From: a virus
Reading direction: 5' to 3' (one strand)
Length of the DNA stretch: 25,795 nt
IMG/VR virus record: IMGVR_UViG_3300033149_002004
Span: 1-25,795 of that record
The first letter of the stretch is position 1. Each line of letters opens with the position of its first letter. The notes beneath the pieces were generated by a model. The model saw nothing but the letters and a program-made list of their open reading frames with translations. It searched no databases and was not told the DNA's origin. This document shows positions 12,376 to 18,432 of the stretch, piece by piece. The translations under genes were made by a program, and so were the position numbers.

Positions 12376-12588
12376 AACGTATTAGCCATTTCTATATTCT
12401 CACCAACATGTATGAAGAAAACGCGGTACAGGCTAAATAGTGAAGAATAGGGCATATTCCAGTTCTATTCCCTACCCCTATCTGGCCCTTTGTGGCGGAT
12501 ATTTCCCTTTATATATGTAATATAACGTTTTTTGTCTGGCAGGCCGTATTAGGAGGAAAGCCGAGACATTACGGGGACTTGTAGCATC

Positions 12589-12602
12589 CCACACATGTGT
12601 GG
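12589..12602. repeat. 14-bp perfect palindrome in the control region
   Basis: CCACACATGTGTGG, perfect, ends five bases before palindrome copy 4. Flanking CATC and GATG extend the symmetry with one bulged base. It occurs only here in the window. It is a candidate operator for a second regulator, or a small hairpin in any transcript crossing the region. Confidence 0.6.
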
Positions 12603-12607
12603 TGATG

Positions 12608-12623
12608 TTGCAAGCGCTTGCAA
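12608..12623. repeat. 16-bp perfect palindrome, copy 4, beside the late promoter
   Basis: TTGCAAGCGCTTGCAA, perfect, ending 18 bases before the -35 of the probable late promoter. The spacing is close to that of copy 3 relative to promoter 4 (15 bases), which supports a regulatory role at both promoters. Confidence 0.75.
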
Positions 12624-12641
12624 TGATTAGGCATCGGCCTG

Positions 12642-12672
12642 TTGACATTATGTCTGGTAAGTATGTTAGGAT
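12642..12672 (+). promoter_or_regulatory. Probable late promoter for the virion genes
   Basis: TTGACA at 12642-12647 and an extended -10 TGTTAGGAT at 12664-12672, with a 19-base spacer. It lies 30 bases upstream of the first structural gene, whose ribosome binding site is GGGGAG (12691-12696). The -10 hexamer matches consensus at four of six positions, so it may need help from a protein bound at the adjacent palindrome. Confidence 0.55.
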
Positions 12673-12702
12673 ACAGTAGAACCATAGAACGGGGAGTAGC
12701 CT

Positions 12703-13296
12703 ATGTCCTATAGGAAGAAGGTAGTGCTGAAGTCAGAGGAGAAGCGTCTCGTTTTTGGAGAGGTGTATGTCCCGTATGAGATAGACTCTGATGGAGAGAC
12801 GATGACCCCAGAGGATGTGGAGAGGATGGCTCATGAGTTCTTGAGCAGTGGGAGGGTTAACAAGATAGACATTCAGCACAACGGGAAAGAGTCCGGTTGT
12901 GTGGTAGTGGAGTCTTACATAGCCAAGCAGAATGATCCCGATGGGTTCAAAGAGGGTGCTTGGGTATTAGGAGTACTGACAACGCCAGAGGTGTGGAAGG
13001 CCGTTAAGAGTGGGGAGCTCAACGGCTTTTCTTTTGCTGGTCCGACTGAGAAAGTGGAAGTGGAAGCTGAGGTCCTTATGGCAGTGAGGATTTATGGGGA
13101 GACTGAAAAGTCTGATGAGGACGGCTTGCTACCTCCGCACTCACACAAGCTAGAGGCTGAAGTGGATGAGAATGGGAACGTGATCCCAACAAGAACGTCG
13201 GAGGAGCTTGACCATTCCCATGAGGTCATTAGGACTACAGCAACCGAGATGGAGATGGGGCACGCTCATAGAATGATCATTCAACTTGAGGAGTAG
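12703..13296 (+). CDS. XkdF-like putative prohead serine protease (197 aa)
   Basis: The first 115 residues match the XkdF-type putative phage serine protease family: an N-terminal strand (KRLVFGEVYVPYEIDSDGET), a conserved His in DIQHNGK, VVESYIAK, then GAWVLGVLTTPEVWKAVKSG and LNGFSFAGP with the probable nucleophile Ser. In such phages this enzyme processes the scaffold and capsid during head maturation. The C-terminal 70 residues are His-rich (PPHSHK, DHSHEV, GHAHRM), a feature I recall from related phage proteins. ATG 12703 follows GGGGAGTAGC. It is the first virion gene; terminase and portal are not upstream. Confidence 0.8.
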   Translation: MSYRKKVVLKSEEKRLVFGEVYVPYEIDSDGETMTPEDVERMAHEFLSSGRVNKIDIQHNGKESGCVVVESYIAKQNDPDGFKEGAWVLGVLTTPEVWKAVKSGELNGFSFAGPTEKVEVEAEVLMAVRIYGETEKSDEDGLLPPHSHKLEAEVDENGNVIPTRTSEELDHSHEVIRTTATEMEMGHAHRMIIQLEE

Positions 13297-13301
13297 AAGC
13301 A

Positions 13302-14801
13302 ATGTTAAAGGTAGAGGGTGTAAAGACCAAGAAGGATGTTACGTTTATGACAAACCCGAAGGCTGAGTATGTATCACTGGTTGGTCATGCAGCTAACAGA
13401 ACCCCATTCAAAGTACTGAAGGCAGATGATGTAGAGAAGGCGGTTGGAGGAGCGAGAAACTTACCCATCAATAAGAGAAGTTCTTGGGATGGTGCTGGTG
13501 CACGGAAGCGAATAGCTAAGTGGGCTGGAGGACCAGACAAGGACAAGATAGATTGGGGAAAGTATGCCAAAGGATTTGCATGGTATGATGCTGCTAATAA
13601 AGAGAATTTTGGGTCATATAAGCTCCCTTTCGCTGATGTGATAAATGGAACACTGACCGCTACGTGGGGAGGAGTAAGTAATGCCATGGGAGCGCTGATG
13701 GGGTCAAGAGGTGGGGTAGATATTCCTGCCAAAGACAGGAAGGGGGTGTACAACCTTTTGAAGTCCTATTACAAGAAGTTTGAAAAAGAGGCACCAGAGT
13801 TCAAAGAGGAAGGAGGTGATGACATGGGAGTTATGGTGGTTCAAAGTATCTTGGTTCCGGAAGGTGAGTCACTGGAGGAGCTGGCAGAGAAGGAGGATCT
13901 GGCGTGGTTGTCTGATGCCAGAACTGATGTAAAAAAAGAGTATGAAGGATACACAAAACTGTTCCAGAGGAAGGCAGATGAGTTTATTCCATCCTCATTG
14001 CGGATGGTCAGGCTATCCCCTGCAGGAACCTTTGCAATAGTTGGGAAGTTGAAGGATGCATCGAAGGCTGACGGTGCTCTGACAGTAGGAGAGGATCTGG
14101 TTGAGAAGATTGGGCAGGTTCTGTCATCTCCAATGACTGAGGTTATAGAGACTGAGGTTCCGGCCCAGGGAGTGGCTCTGTCGTTCAGGGACATGTTTGA
14201 GAGGGAGCTTACCTCTTTTCTTGACATCGTATACGGAGCGCTGAACCAGACAGGAGCAGATCCGAAGGCTCGAAAAAAGACTATTATGAGTGCTGTTGAT
14301 GCATTCAAGTCCTTTTTGAGCATGGCGCTTGATGCGGTTGGCAAGGAGGAGCTTTCAGTAGGCTTCTTGAAACTGGTATCAACTGATAGTCAGGAGGAAG
14401 ACGGCATGTTTGAATTCAAAACAGAAGAAGAGTTTGCAAGTAAGGTAAAGGAGATTGTTGCCGAGGTGATTAAGGAGGCTAATAGCGAGAAGGGAGATGA
14501 TAAGGCCAAGAACAAGTCCAAAGAGCCTGTTGGCGACAAAGTCGAGAAAGGCAGCGATGTAGAGAAGAAAGACAAAGCTGGTGTAGATAAGGACAGTGTG
14601 CCTGATGGCAGCACTGATCTGGCAAAAGTCGTGTCTGATTTGGTAAGTACCGTGAAGGAGTTGGTGAAGAAGCAAGAAGAGCTTGAGAATCAATTGGATA
14701 CTGAGCCTGGTGCCGTGGAGAAGGACGACGATGCAGAAGTGCAATATGGAAAGAAGGCCAAGAAGAGTGTGTTTGCTGGACTGCTCACCGCAGCTCATTA
14801 G
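13302..14801 (+). CDS. Multidomain scaffold / capsid assembly protein (499 aa)
   Basis: Domain 1 (about residues 45-170) has RSSWDGAGARKRIAKWAGG, KYAKGFAWYD, YKLPFADVINGTLTATW and GGVDIPAKDRKGVYNLLKSY, a module I recall at the ends of phage protease or scaffold proteins. Domain 2 (about 175-365) starts MGVMVVQSILVPEGESLEEL and is typical of proteins beside XkdF proteases. Domain 3 (about 369-499) is a charged, Lys/Glu-rich scaffold-like tail with a helical stretch (SDLVSTVKELVKKQEELENQ). The gene sits between protease and capsid, the scaffold position. Two strong internal start sites begin domains 2 and 3 exactly. Start ATG 13302, 5 bases after the protease stop. Confidence 0.75.
   Translation: MLKVEGVKTKKDVTFMTNPKAEYVSLVGHAANRTPFKVLKADDVEKAVGGARNLPINKRSSWDGAGARKRIAKWAGGPDKDKIDWGKYAKGFAWYDAANKENFGSYKLPFADVINGTLTATWGGVSNAMGALMGSRGGVDIPAKDRKGVYNLLKSYYKKFEKEAPEFKEEGGDDMGVMVVQSILVPEGESLEELAEKEDLAWLSDARTDVKKEYEGYTKLFQRKADEFIPSSLRMVRLSPAGTFAIVGKLKDASKADGALTVGEDLVEKIGQVLSSPMTEVIETEVPAQGVALSFRDMFERELTSFLDIVYGALNQTGADPKARKKTIMSAVDAFKSFLSMALDAVGKEELSVGFLKLVSTDSQEEDGMFEFKTEEEFASKVKEIVAEVIKEANSEKGDDKAKNKSKEPVGDKVEKGSDVEKKDKAGVDKDSVPDGSTDLAKVVSDLVSTVKELVKKQEELENQLDTEPGAVEKDDDAEVQYGKKAKKSVFAGLLTAAH
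13824..14801 (+). CDS. Predicted nested scaffold product, internal start 1 (325 aa)
   Basis: In frame inside the 499-aa gene, ATG 13824 is preceded by AAGGAGGTGAT (13810-13820), essentially the full complement of the 16S rRNA 3' end, at good spacing. It separates domain 1 from domain 2. A protein of 325 residues should therefore be made alongside the full-length one. Nested scaffold genes are known, for example lambda Nu3 within gene C. The site also codes EEGGDDMG, a likely linker, so it could be under no protein constraint. Confidence 0.55.
   Translation: MGVMVVQSILVPEGESLEELAEKEDLAWLSDARTDVKKEYEGYTKLFQRKADEFIPSSLRMVRLSPAGTFAIVGKLKDASKADGALTVGEDLVEKIGQVLSSPMTEVIETEVPAQGVALSFRDMFERELTSFLDIVYGALNQTGADPKARKKTIMSAVDAFKSFLSMALDAVGKEELSVGFLKLVSTDSQEEDGMFEFKTEEEFASKVKEIVAEVIKEANSEKGDDKAKNKSKEPVGDKVEKGSDVEKKDKAGVDKDSVPDGSTDLAKVVSDLVSTVKELVKKQEELENQLDTEPGAVEKDDDAEVQYGKKAKKSVFAGLLTAAH
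14406..14801 (+). CDS. Predicted nested scaffold product, internal start 2 (131 aa)
   Basis: ATG 14406 is in frame and preceded by CAGGAGGAAGACGGC (AGGAGG at 14392-14397, spacing 8). The product MFEFKTEEEFASKVKEIVAE... would contain only the charged helical scaffold-like tail. Its size and composition suit a minimal scaffolding protein. Whether it is produced needs protein data. Confidence 0.5.
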   Translation: MFEFKTEEEFASKVKEIVAEVIKEANSEKGDDKAKNKSKEPVGDKVEKGSDVEKKDKAGVDKDSVPDGSTDLAKVVSDLVSTVKELVKKQEELENQLDTEPGAVEKDDDAEVQYGKKAKKSVFAGLLTAAH

Positions 14802-14855
14802 GCCATAGTATCCTGCGTAATAAGAGAAGGTAATTGATTAGAGGAGGAGAACGAG

Positions 14856-15860
14856 ATGGACAAGAAGAAGAAAGTCATAGTGAAAAAGGGCAAGGAGAGC
14901 AATAGGAGTATAGTCGAGAAGGCTGATCTTGCAGTAAGTGATCTTGTTAGCGACGGCGGCTATCTGAACCCTATCCAGGCCAACACCTTTATTAGGATGA
15001 TGATAGACCAGCCAACTCTGATCAATGAGATTAGGACTGTGCCGATGAATGCTCCACAAATGGAGATCAACAAGATCGGGTTCTCAAGCCGAATCTTGAC
15101 AGATGCTCCATCTGCAGGCACAGCCCTTGCTGCGAACAAGAGGTCGAAGCCCACGACTGATAAGGTGTCTCTCAATACAAAAGAGGTAATTGCCGAGGTG
15201 CATATCCCCTACGATGTCCTTGAGGACAATATCGAAAGGGGCAACCTGGAAGACACTATCATGTCGCTCATAGCAGAAAGGGCAGCTTTGGATCTGGAGG
15301 AGCTACTCATCTACGGGGATACAGCGTCTGGTGATACTTACTTGGCGTTGTTGGACGGTGCCTTGAAGAAGGCTAGTTCTCATGTGGTCGATTGGAGTGG
15401 TGCTGGAGGCACTTCTATCAGCAAGGCCATTTTCAAGGCTGGCATTAAGGCAATGCCCAACAAGTATATGAGAAACCGGGCTGCTATGAGGTTCTATGTC
15501 TCCCCAGATGTAGAGACTGAGTACGCTGATTCGCTGGCTGCCAGAGAGACCACACTTGGGGATGGGAAGATTACCAAGTGGACTCCCAACTATGCCTACG
15601 GTGTCCCTGTTACTCCGGTGGCGTTGATGCCCAACGACAAGTACTTGTTCACGTATCCCAAGAACCTGATCATGGGCATCCAGAGGCAGATCATGATCGA
15701 GACCGATAGGGACATTCGTGCAAGGGTGCTGATTGTAGTGTTGACCATGCGGCTCGATTTCCAAATCGAGGAAACTGATGCTGTAGTAAAGGCACTTGGA
15801 CTGAATCCTAATCCGACCACTACTACAGTGACCGCAACGGTAACTACTACGACAAGCTAA
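14856..15860 (+). CDS. Major capsid protein, HK97-fold type, with Thr-rich C-terminal tail (334 aa)
   Basis: Position after the scaffold, size, and sequence all fit a major capsid protein: a basic N-terminus, GYLNPIQANTFIRMMIDQPT, VSLNTKEVIAEVHIPYDVLE, ALDLEELLIYGDTASGDTYL, RAAMRFYVSPDVETEYADSL and YGVPVTPVALMPNDKYLFTY. These match the E-loop/P-domain/A-domain progression of HK97-fold capsids; DLEELLIYGD is typical of the spine helix end. The last 14 residues are almost all Thr/Val (TTTTVTATVTTTTS), an extension not expected in the family. ATG 14856 follows GAGGAGGAGAACGAG. It assembles the head with the protease and scaffold upstream. Confidence 0.85.
   Translation: MDKKKKVIVKKGKESNRSIVEKADLAVSDLVSDGGYLNPIQANTFIRMMIDQPTLINEIRTVPMNAPQMEINKIGFSSRILTDAPSAGTALAANKRSKPTTDKVSLNTKEVIAEVHIPYDVLEDNIERGNLEDTIMSLIAERAALDLEELLIYGDTASGDTYLALLDGALKKASSHVVDWSGAGGTSISKAIFKAGIKAMPNKYMRNRAAMRFYVSPDVETEYADSLAARETTLGDGKITKWTPNYAYGVPVTPVALMPNDKYLFTYPKNLIMGIQRQIMIETDRDIRARVLIVVLTMRLDFQIEETDAVVKALGLNPNPTTTTVTATVTTTTS
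15816..15857 (+). repeat. Thr-rich codon repeat, capsid C-terminus
   Basis: Fourteen codons, ten ACN, using ACC, ACT, ACA and ACG in mixed order, plus Val, Ala and Ser. It is the shortest of the five Thr-rich tracts in the virion genes. Synonymous mixing shows the repeat is kept at the protein level rather than as a DNA microsatellite. Confidence 0.7.
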
Positions 15861-15894
15861 ACTGGCTTGATGTTTACTATTAAGGAGTGACACC

Positions 15895-16254
15895 ATGCCG
15901 AAAGTTACACTGCTCGAAGATGAGTGGAGCACATATACGATCCCCTACGGGAAGGCAGAATTTGTGTTCAGAGGCGGGAAGCCAAAGGAGGTCCCGCCTG
16001 CTGTCGCACTGTTCTGCAAGAGTAGGGAAAAGGCTGATGGGTCTCCACAGTTCAAGGTGGAGGATATGCCTGAAGTCGTTTCTCCTGCAAAGGCCCAGGA
16101 TGCTACGTGCAGCGATGCATCGCAAGAAGGAGTGTTGAGTGATGCGCAGCTGCTTGACGAGACCGTGGGAGAGGTTGAGGCAGAGATAGAGAATAGTCTT
16201 ATTGGGCAGAATGGCGAAGCTCGGCTGGATTCCATTAACCATAAGTTGTTTTAG
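15895..16254 (+). CDS. Hypothetical head protein (119 aa)
   Basis: ATG 15895 follows AAGGAGTGACACC. The N-terminal 60 residues are beta-like (MPKVTLLEDEWSTYTIPYGK, AEFVFRGGKPKEVPPAVALF), followed by an acidic helical tail (LLDETVGEVEAEIENSLIG). It lies between capsid and connector genes, a slot often used for decoration, head-fibre or small completion proteins. I do not recognise the family. It lacks a Thr-rich tail, unlike the genes on both sides. Confidence 0.7.
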   Translation: MPKVTLLEDEWSTYTIPYGKAEFVFRGGKPKEVPPAVALFCKSREKADGSPQFKVEDMPEVVSPAKAQDATCSDASQEGVLSDAQLLDETVGEVEAEIENSLIGQNGEARLDSINHKLF

Positions 16255-16272
16255 TGGTGCTGGAGGATATGA

Positions 16273-16872
16273 GTGCTGATTACAAAGATAGGTGGGGCTG
16301 AGTCTAACAGCTTCGTCACAGTGTCAGAAGCAGATTCAATCGTTGCCTCGTTGCCTGACGATTCTTCTGGGTGGGAGGATCTGAGTACCTCCGGGAAGGA
16401 GTATCGCCTGGTACTGGCCGCAAGATTGATGTCTTACCTGCCATGGAGTGGGAGAAAGGCTTTCTGTAATCAGGCACTGTGCTTTCCGAGGAATATCCAA
16501 TCTAACGTGAAGGAGATTCCGCAGGAGGTGAAGGAGGCACAGGTCTTTATTGCATACAGCCTGATACACAGAGCACTGGCGGCTAGGCCAACAAGTGTGA
16601 CGGAAGAAGAGACAGGAATGAATGTCAAGTCGGTGTCTCTCGGAGGCCTGCTGTCTGTGTCTTTCTCAGGAGATCCGATACTGAATGGCACGACCCTTGA
16701 GAAGCTAGTTAGATCTACTCAATTTCCCGCTTATCTAGGCGTGTCGCGTTATACTACTCAGGTACGGGGTGGGACTGTTATTCCCGCTGAGGACGAGACG
16801 TGCTCGACCACAACAACGACAACCAGCACTACATCGACAACTACGACAAGCACTACGTCTACAACGACCTAG
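16273..16872 (+). CDS. Head-tail adaptor, DnaT-like/gp6-like type, with Thr/Ser-rich tail (199 aa)
   Basis: The start is GTG 16273 after GGAGG (16262-16266). The pattern SNSFVTVSEADSIVASL, then KEYRLVLAARLMSYLPWSGR and QALCFPRNI, is that of the phage head-tail adaptor family annotated as putative DnaT-like, in which A..W...d..K..AL..At..ld.l.w.G....Q.L.wPR is conserved. These form the ring below the portal. Residues 1-178 cover the adaptor; the last 21 are all Thr and Ser. Two neighbouring virion genes end in the same kind of tail. Confidence 0.8.
   Translation: MLITKIGGAESNSFVTVSEADSIVASLPDDSSGWEDLSTSGKEYRLVLAARLMSYLPWSGRKAFCNQALCFPRNIQSNVKEIPQEVKEAQVFIAYSLIHRALAARPTSVTEEETGMNVKSVSLGGLLSVSFSGDPILNGTTLEKLVRSTQFPAYLGVSRYTTQVRGGTVIPAEDETCSTTTTTTSTTSTTTTSTTSTTT
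16807..16869 (+). repeat. Thr/Ser-rich codon repeat, adaptor C-terminus
   Basis: Twenty-one codons, all Thr (ACC, ACA, ACG, ACT) or Ser (AGC, TCG, TCT), ending at the stop codon. Ser from both codon families shows that the tract is not a simple DNA slippage product. Confidence 0.8.
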
Positions 16873-16887
16873 CTTAGGAGGCTGGAA

Positions 16888-17157
16888 ATGGCAATTGGTA
16901 AGACTACACAGAGAGTTGGCTCTGTTGGTAAGCGTGGCAAAAAGGCAGGTCCGATTGGAAAGTCAAGGCGTATCTACGGATCCGCTTTGACTGTTGACCA
17001 GAACAGGACCAAGGTGGCGTATCCGACTACTACCACTACCACGACTACTACGACTACTACAAGTACGAGTACAAGTACGACTACGAGTACAAGTACGACT
17101 ACATCTACCACGACGACCACGACTACGGCCACTGGTACAACTACGACTACAACGTAA
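16888..17157 (+). CDS. Small basic protein with a 43-residue poly-Thr tail (89 aa)
   Basis: ATG 16888 follows TTAGGAGGCTGGAA. The first 46 residues are strongly basic and Gly-rich (VGSVGKRGKKAGPIGKSRRI, then YGSALTVDQNRTKVAYP). The last 43 are Thr with some Ser and one Ala-Thr-Gly break. There is nothing else, so the protein is half Thr tract. It lies between adaptor and head-closure genes. A DNA- or capsid-binding anchor carrying a displayed Thr-rich arm is one reading; I recognise no family. Confidence 0.7.
   Translation: MAIGKTTQRVGSVGKRGKKAGPIGKSRRIYGSALTVDQNRTKVAYPTTTTTTTTTTTTSTSTSTTTSTSTTTSTTTTTTTATGTTTTTT
17026..17154 (+). repeat. Thr/Ser-rich codon repeat, 43 codons
   Basis: A run from 17026 to the stop codon made of ACT, ACC, ACG, ACA with AGT and TCT. 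Imperfect units such as ACT-ACG and AGT-ACG-ACT recur, which points to expansion by unequal exchange followed by synonymous divergence. Confidence 0.85.
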
Positions 17158-17172
17158 GCCTGGTAGCGGGAA

Positions 17173-17559
17173 ATGGGATTTTTTAGTCAGATACAAGGCC
17201 CTATTAAATCTGTTCTCAGGAATATCATGGGTGATGAAGACCTGAGAGTGCAGATTACATACAGAAAGTACACCGGCCAGGCTTTTGATGATTCTGTTGG
17301 GCATACTGTTGACACCTTCTCTGAGTCTACTTTGTATGCTGTGCGCCTCAGTCATACTGTGAAGTCCGCTCTAGTGGGATCTGGGGTAGGCGAGATACAG
17401 GTAGGTGATCAGCTTTATCTTATTCAAGGAGATGACGCACCTGATGGCATGTCTGTCAAAGACCAAATCAAGGATGAGAATGGCACTATACAAAAGGTAA
17501 AGAATGTGCAGGATATTTTTGGTCTGGCAGTGGCTGTTACTATAGAAGGGGGAGACTGA
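17173..17559 (+). CDS. Probable head closure / head-tail connector protein (128 aa)
   Basis: Located after the adaptor and before an HK97-gp10-like gene, where the head closure protein normally lies. Sequence is beta-rich (RVQITYRKYTGQAFDDSVGH, STLYAVRLSHTVKSALVGSG, IQVGDQLYLIQGDD), consistent with the small beta-barrel head-completion proteins of siphoviruses. ATG 17173 has only a weak site (AGCGGGAA). Its last base overlaps the next ATG (TGATG). The family call is by position and size, not by a diagnostic motif. Confidence 0.65.
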   Translation: MGFFSQIQGPIKSVLRNIMGDEDLRVQITYRKYTGQAFDDSVGHTVDTFSESTLYAVRLSHTVKSALVGSGVGEIQVGDQLYLIQGDDAPDGMSVKDQIKDENGTIQKVKNVQDIFGLAVAVTIEGGD

Positions 17560-17981
17560 TGCCTCTTGATTTCTCTGTGCGTGAAGAGATGGCTGACCAG
17601 ATGGAGCGGCTTAGGGAGCTCATAGCGGGCCTCCCAGCAGCTGCACAGAGTGCTCTGCAGGATGTGACGGAGACTCTGAGGAGACTTGCTCTAGGAAGGA
17701 CTCCGTATGACACAGGACAGCTGTACAGATCGTGGTCGAGCGTCACACGGGAGGAAGGTGGTTTCTCTTTTTCTACCGACGTTCCGTATGCTGAGGTCCT
17801 GGAACGCGGTCTCTATCCTGGAGTTGGCCCACGTACAGTTGAGGTAGAGGGAGGGATCTTCTCTCGGCAGGCTCCTGGTGGGATACTGACTCCTATAGTT
17901 GAGGATGAGGAGGTGGTGAGGAAGGTAGTTGATCTCATAGTAGAGGTGATAGAGAGGGAGGTCAGCAGTGTTGCAGCGTGA
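17559..17981 (+). CDS. HK97 gp10-like tail completion protein (140 aa)
   Basis: An N-terminal helix (MERLRELIAGLPAAAQSALQ) leads into LALGRTPYDTGQLYRSWSSV, the conserved TP.dTG.L..S motif of HK97-gp10-like proteins, and then VPYAEVLERG, the matching Y...lE.G motif. Length is typical. These proteins sit at the neck between head and tail. ATG 17559 overlaps the previous stop by one base, and the gene overlaps the next by 14 bases. Confidence 0.85.
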   Translation: MPLDFSVREEMADQMERLRELIAGLPAAAQSALQDVTETLRRLALGRTPYDTGQLYRSWSSVTREEGGFSFSTDVPYAEVLERGLYPGVGPRTVEVEGGIFSRQAPGGILTPIVEDEEVVRKVVDLIVEVIEREVSSVAA

Positions 17982-18408
17982 GAAGATTATAGAGGAGTTG
18001 TGGTCAAGACTGGCTGATGTAGCTGGAGTGCAGTATACTGCGCGGAACCCAAAGGCTCCTCCTAGCATAGAAAATCTTCCTGCCATACAGTTCTTTGAGC
18101 TTGGAGATACAGTTGTAAACTCCTCGATGAGAGGAGGCTATCCTATCTACTCAAGGGTAGTAAGCGTAGTGATAGAAGCGTTTATTAAGGGAAGTTCGGA
18201 GACTGCAGTTGGCAAGGAGTTGATGGATTTCATGGTAGAGATAAAGAAACAGCTCTATTTGACCGGTACGAAGATGAGGAGCGGTGCTGTGATACAGGAG
18301 GTTTCAAGCAGCAGAGTACTAAGACCTCCTGTTGGAGCAAATGTGGCAGGGATTGGCCTAGCCGTAGAGCTAAGGTATGTAGAAGATGTTGGGACAATTA
18401 TGTCCTAA
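17968..18408 (+). CDS. Probable tail terminator protein (146 aa)
   Basis: The start is GTG 17968, placed after GGGAGG (17956-17961) and inside the gp10-like gene. The sequence (REKIIEELWSRLADVAGVQY; LPAIQFFELGDTVVNSSMRG; SRVVSVVIEAFIKGSSE; GIGLAVELRYVEDVG) has the helix-strand pattern and P.i.i..g.e of tail terminator proteins, which cap the tail tube. Position directly before the tube gene agrees. The call rests on position and pattern. Confidence 0.7.
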   Translation: MLQREKIIEELWSRLADVAGVQYTARNPKAPPSIENLPAIQFFELGDTVVNSSMRGGYPIYSRVVSVVIEAFIKGSSETAVGKELMDFMVEIKKQLYLTGTKMRSGAVIQEVSSSRVLRPPVGANVAGIGLAVELRYVEDVGTIMS

Positions 18409-18432
18409 GTTTTAGGTAAGGAGGTAATTAAC

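Larger units (their letters stand above)
12377..12702. other. Early/late control region without genes (326 bases)
   Basis: No convincing coding sequence. The first part (12377-12500) shows nothing I can assign. An AT-rich stretch at 12505-12527 contains the inverted repeat TTATAT/ATATAA and could be a promoter or operator. An orphan AGGAGG at 12551 has no start codon after it. The right part holds two palindromes (12589-12602, 12608-12623) and a probable late promoter (12642-12672). A packaging site is possible but no sequence here proves it. Confidence 0.6.

Noticed and set aside
12410-12442. A 10-codon open frame in the control region
   Set aside because: No ribosome binding site, very short, and no sign of conservation that can be judged from one sequence.
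3470-12623. Calling the 16-bp palindrome a CcpA cre site
   Set aside because: The two W positions of the cre consensus (TGWNANCGNTNWCA) are C and G here, so only the general LacI/GalR-operator shape is supported.
15887-17245. Arg/Leu-rich alternative + strand frames at 15887-16138, 16769-16990 and 16994-17245
   Set aside because: They lie in other frames of the Thr-tract and connector genes; their composition is that expected from shifted ACN repeats, and they lack ribosome binding sites.
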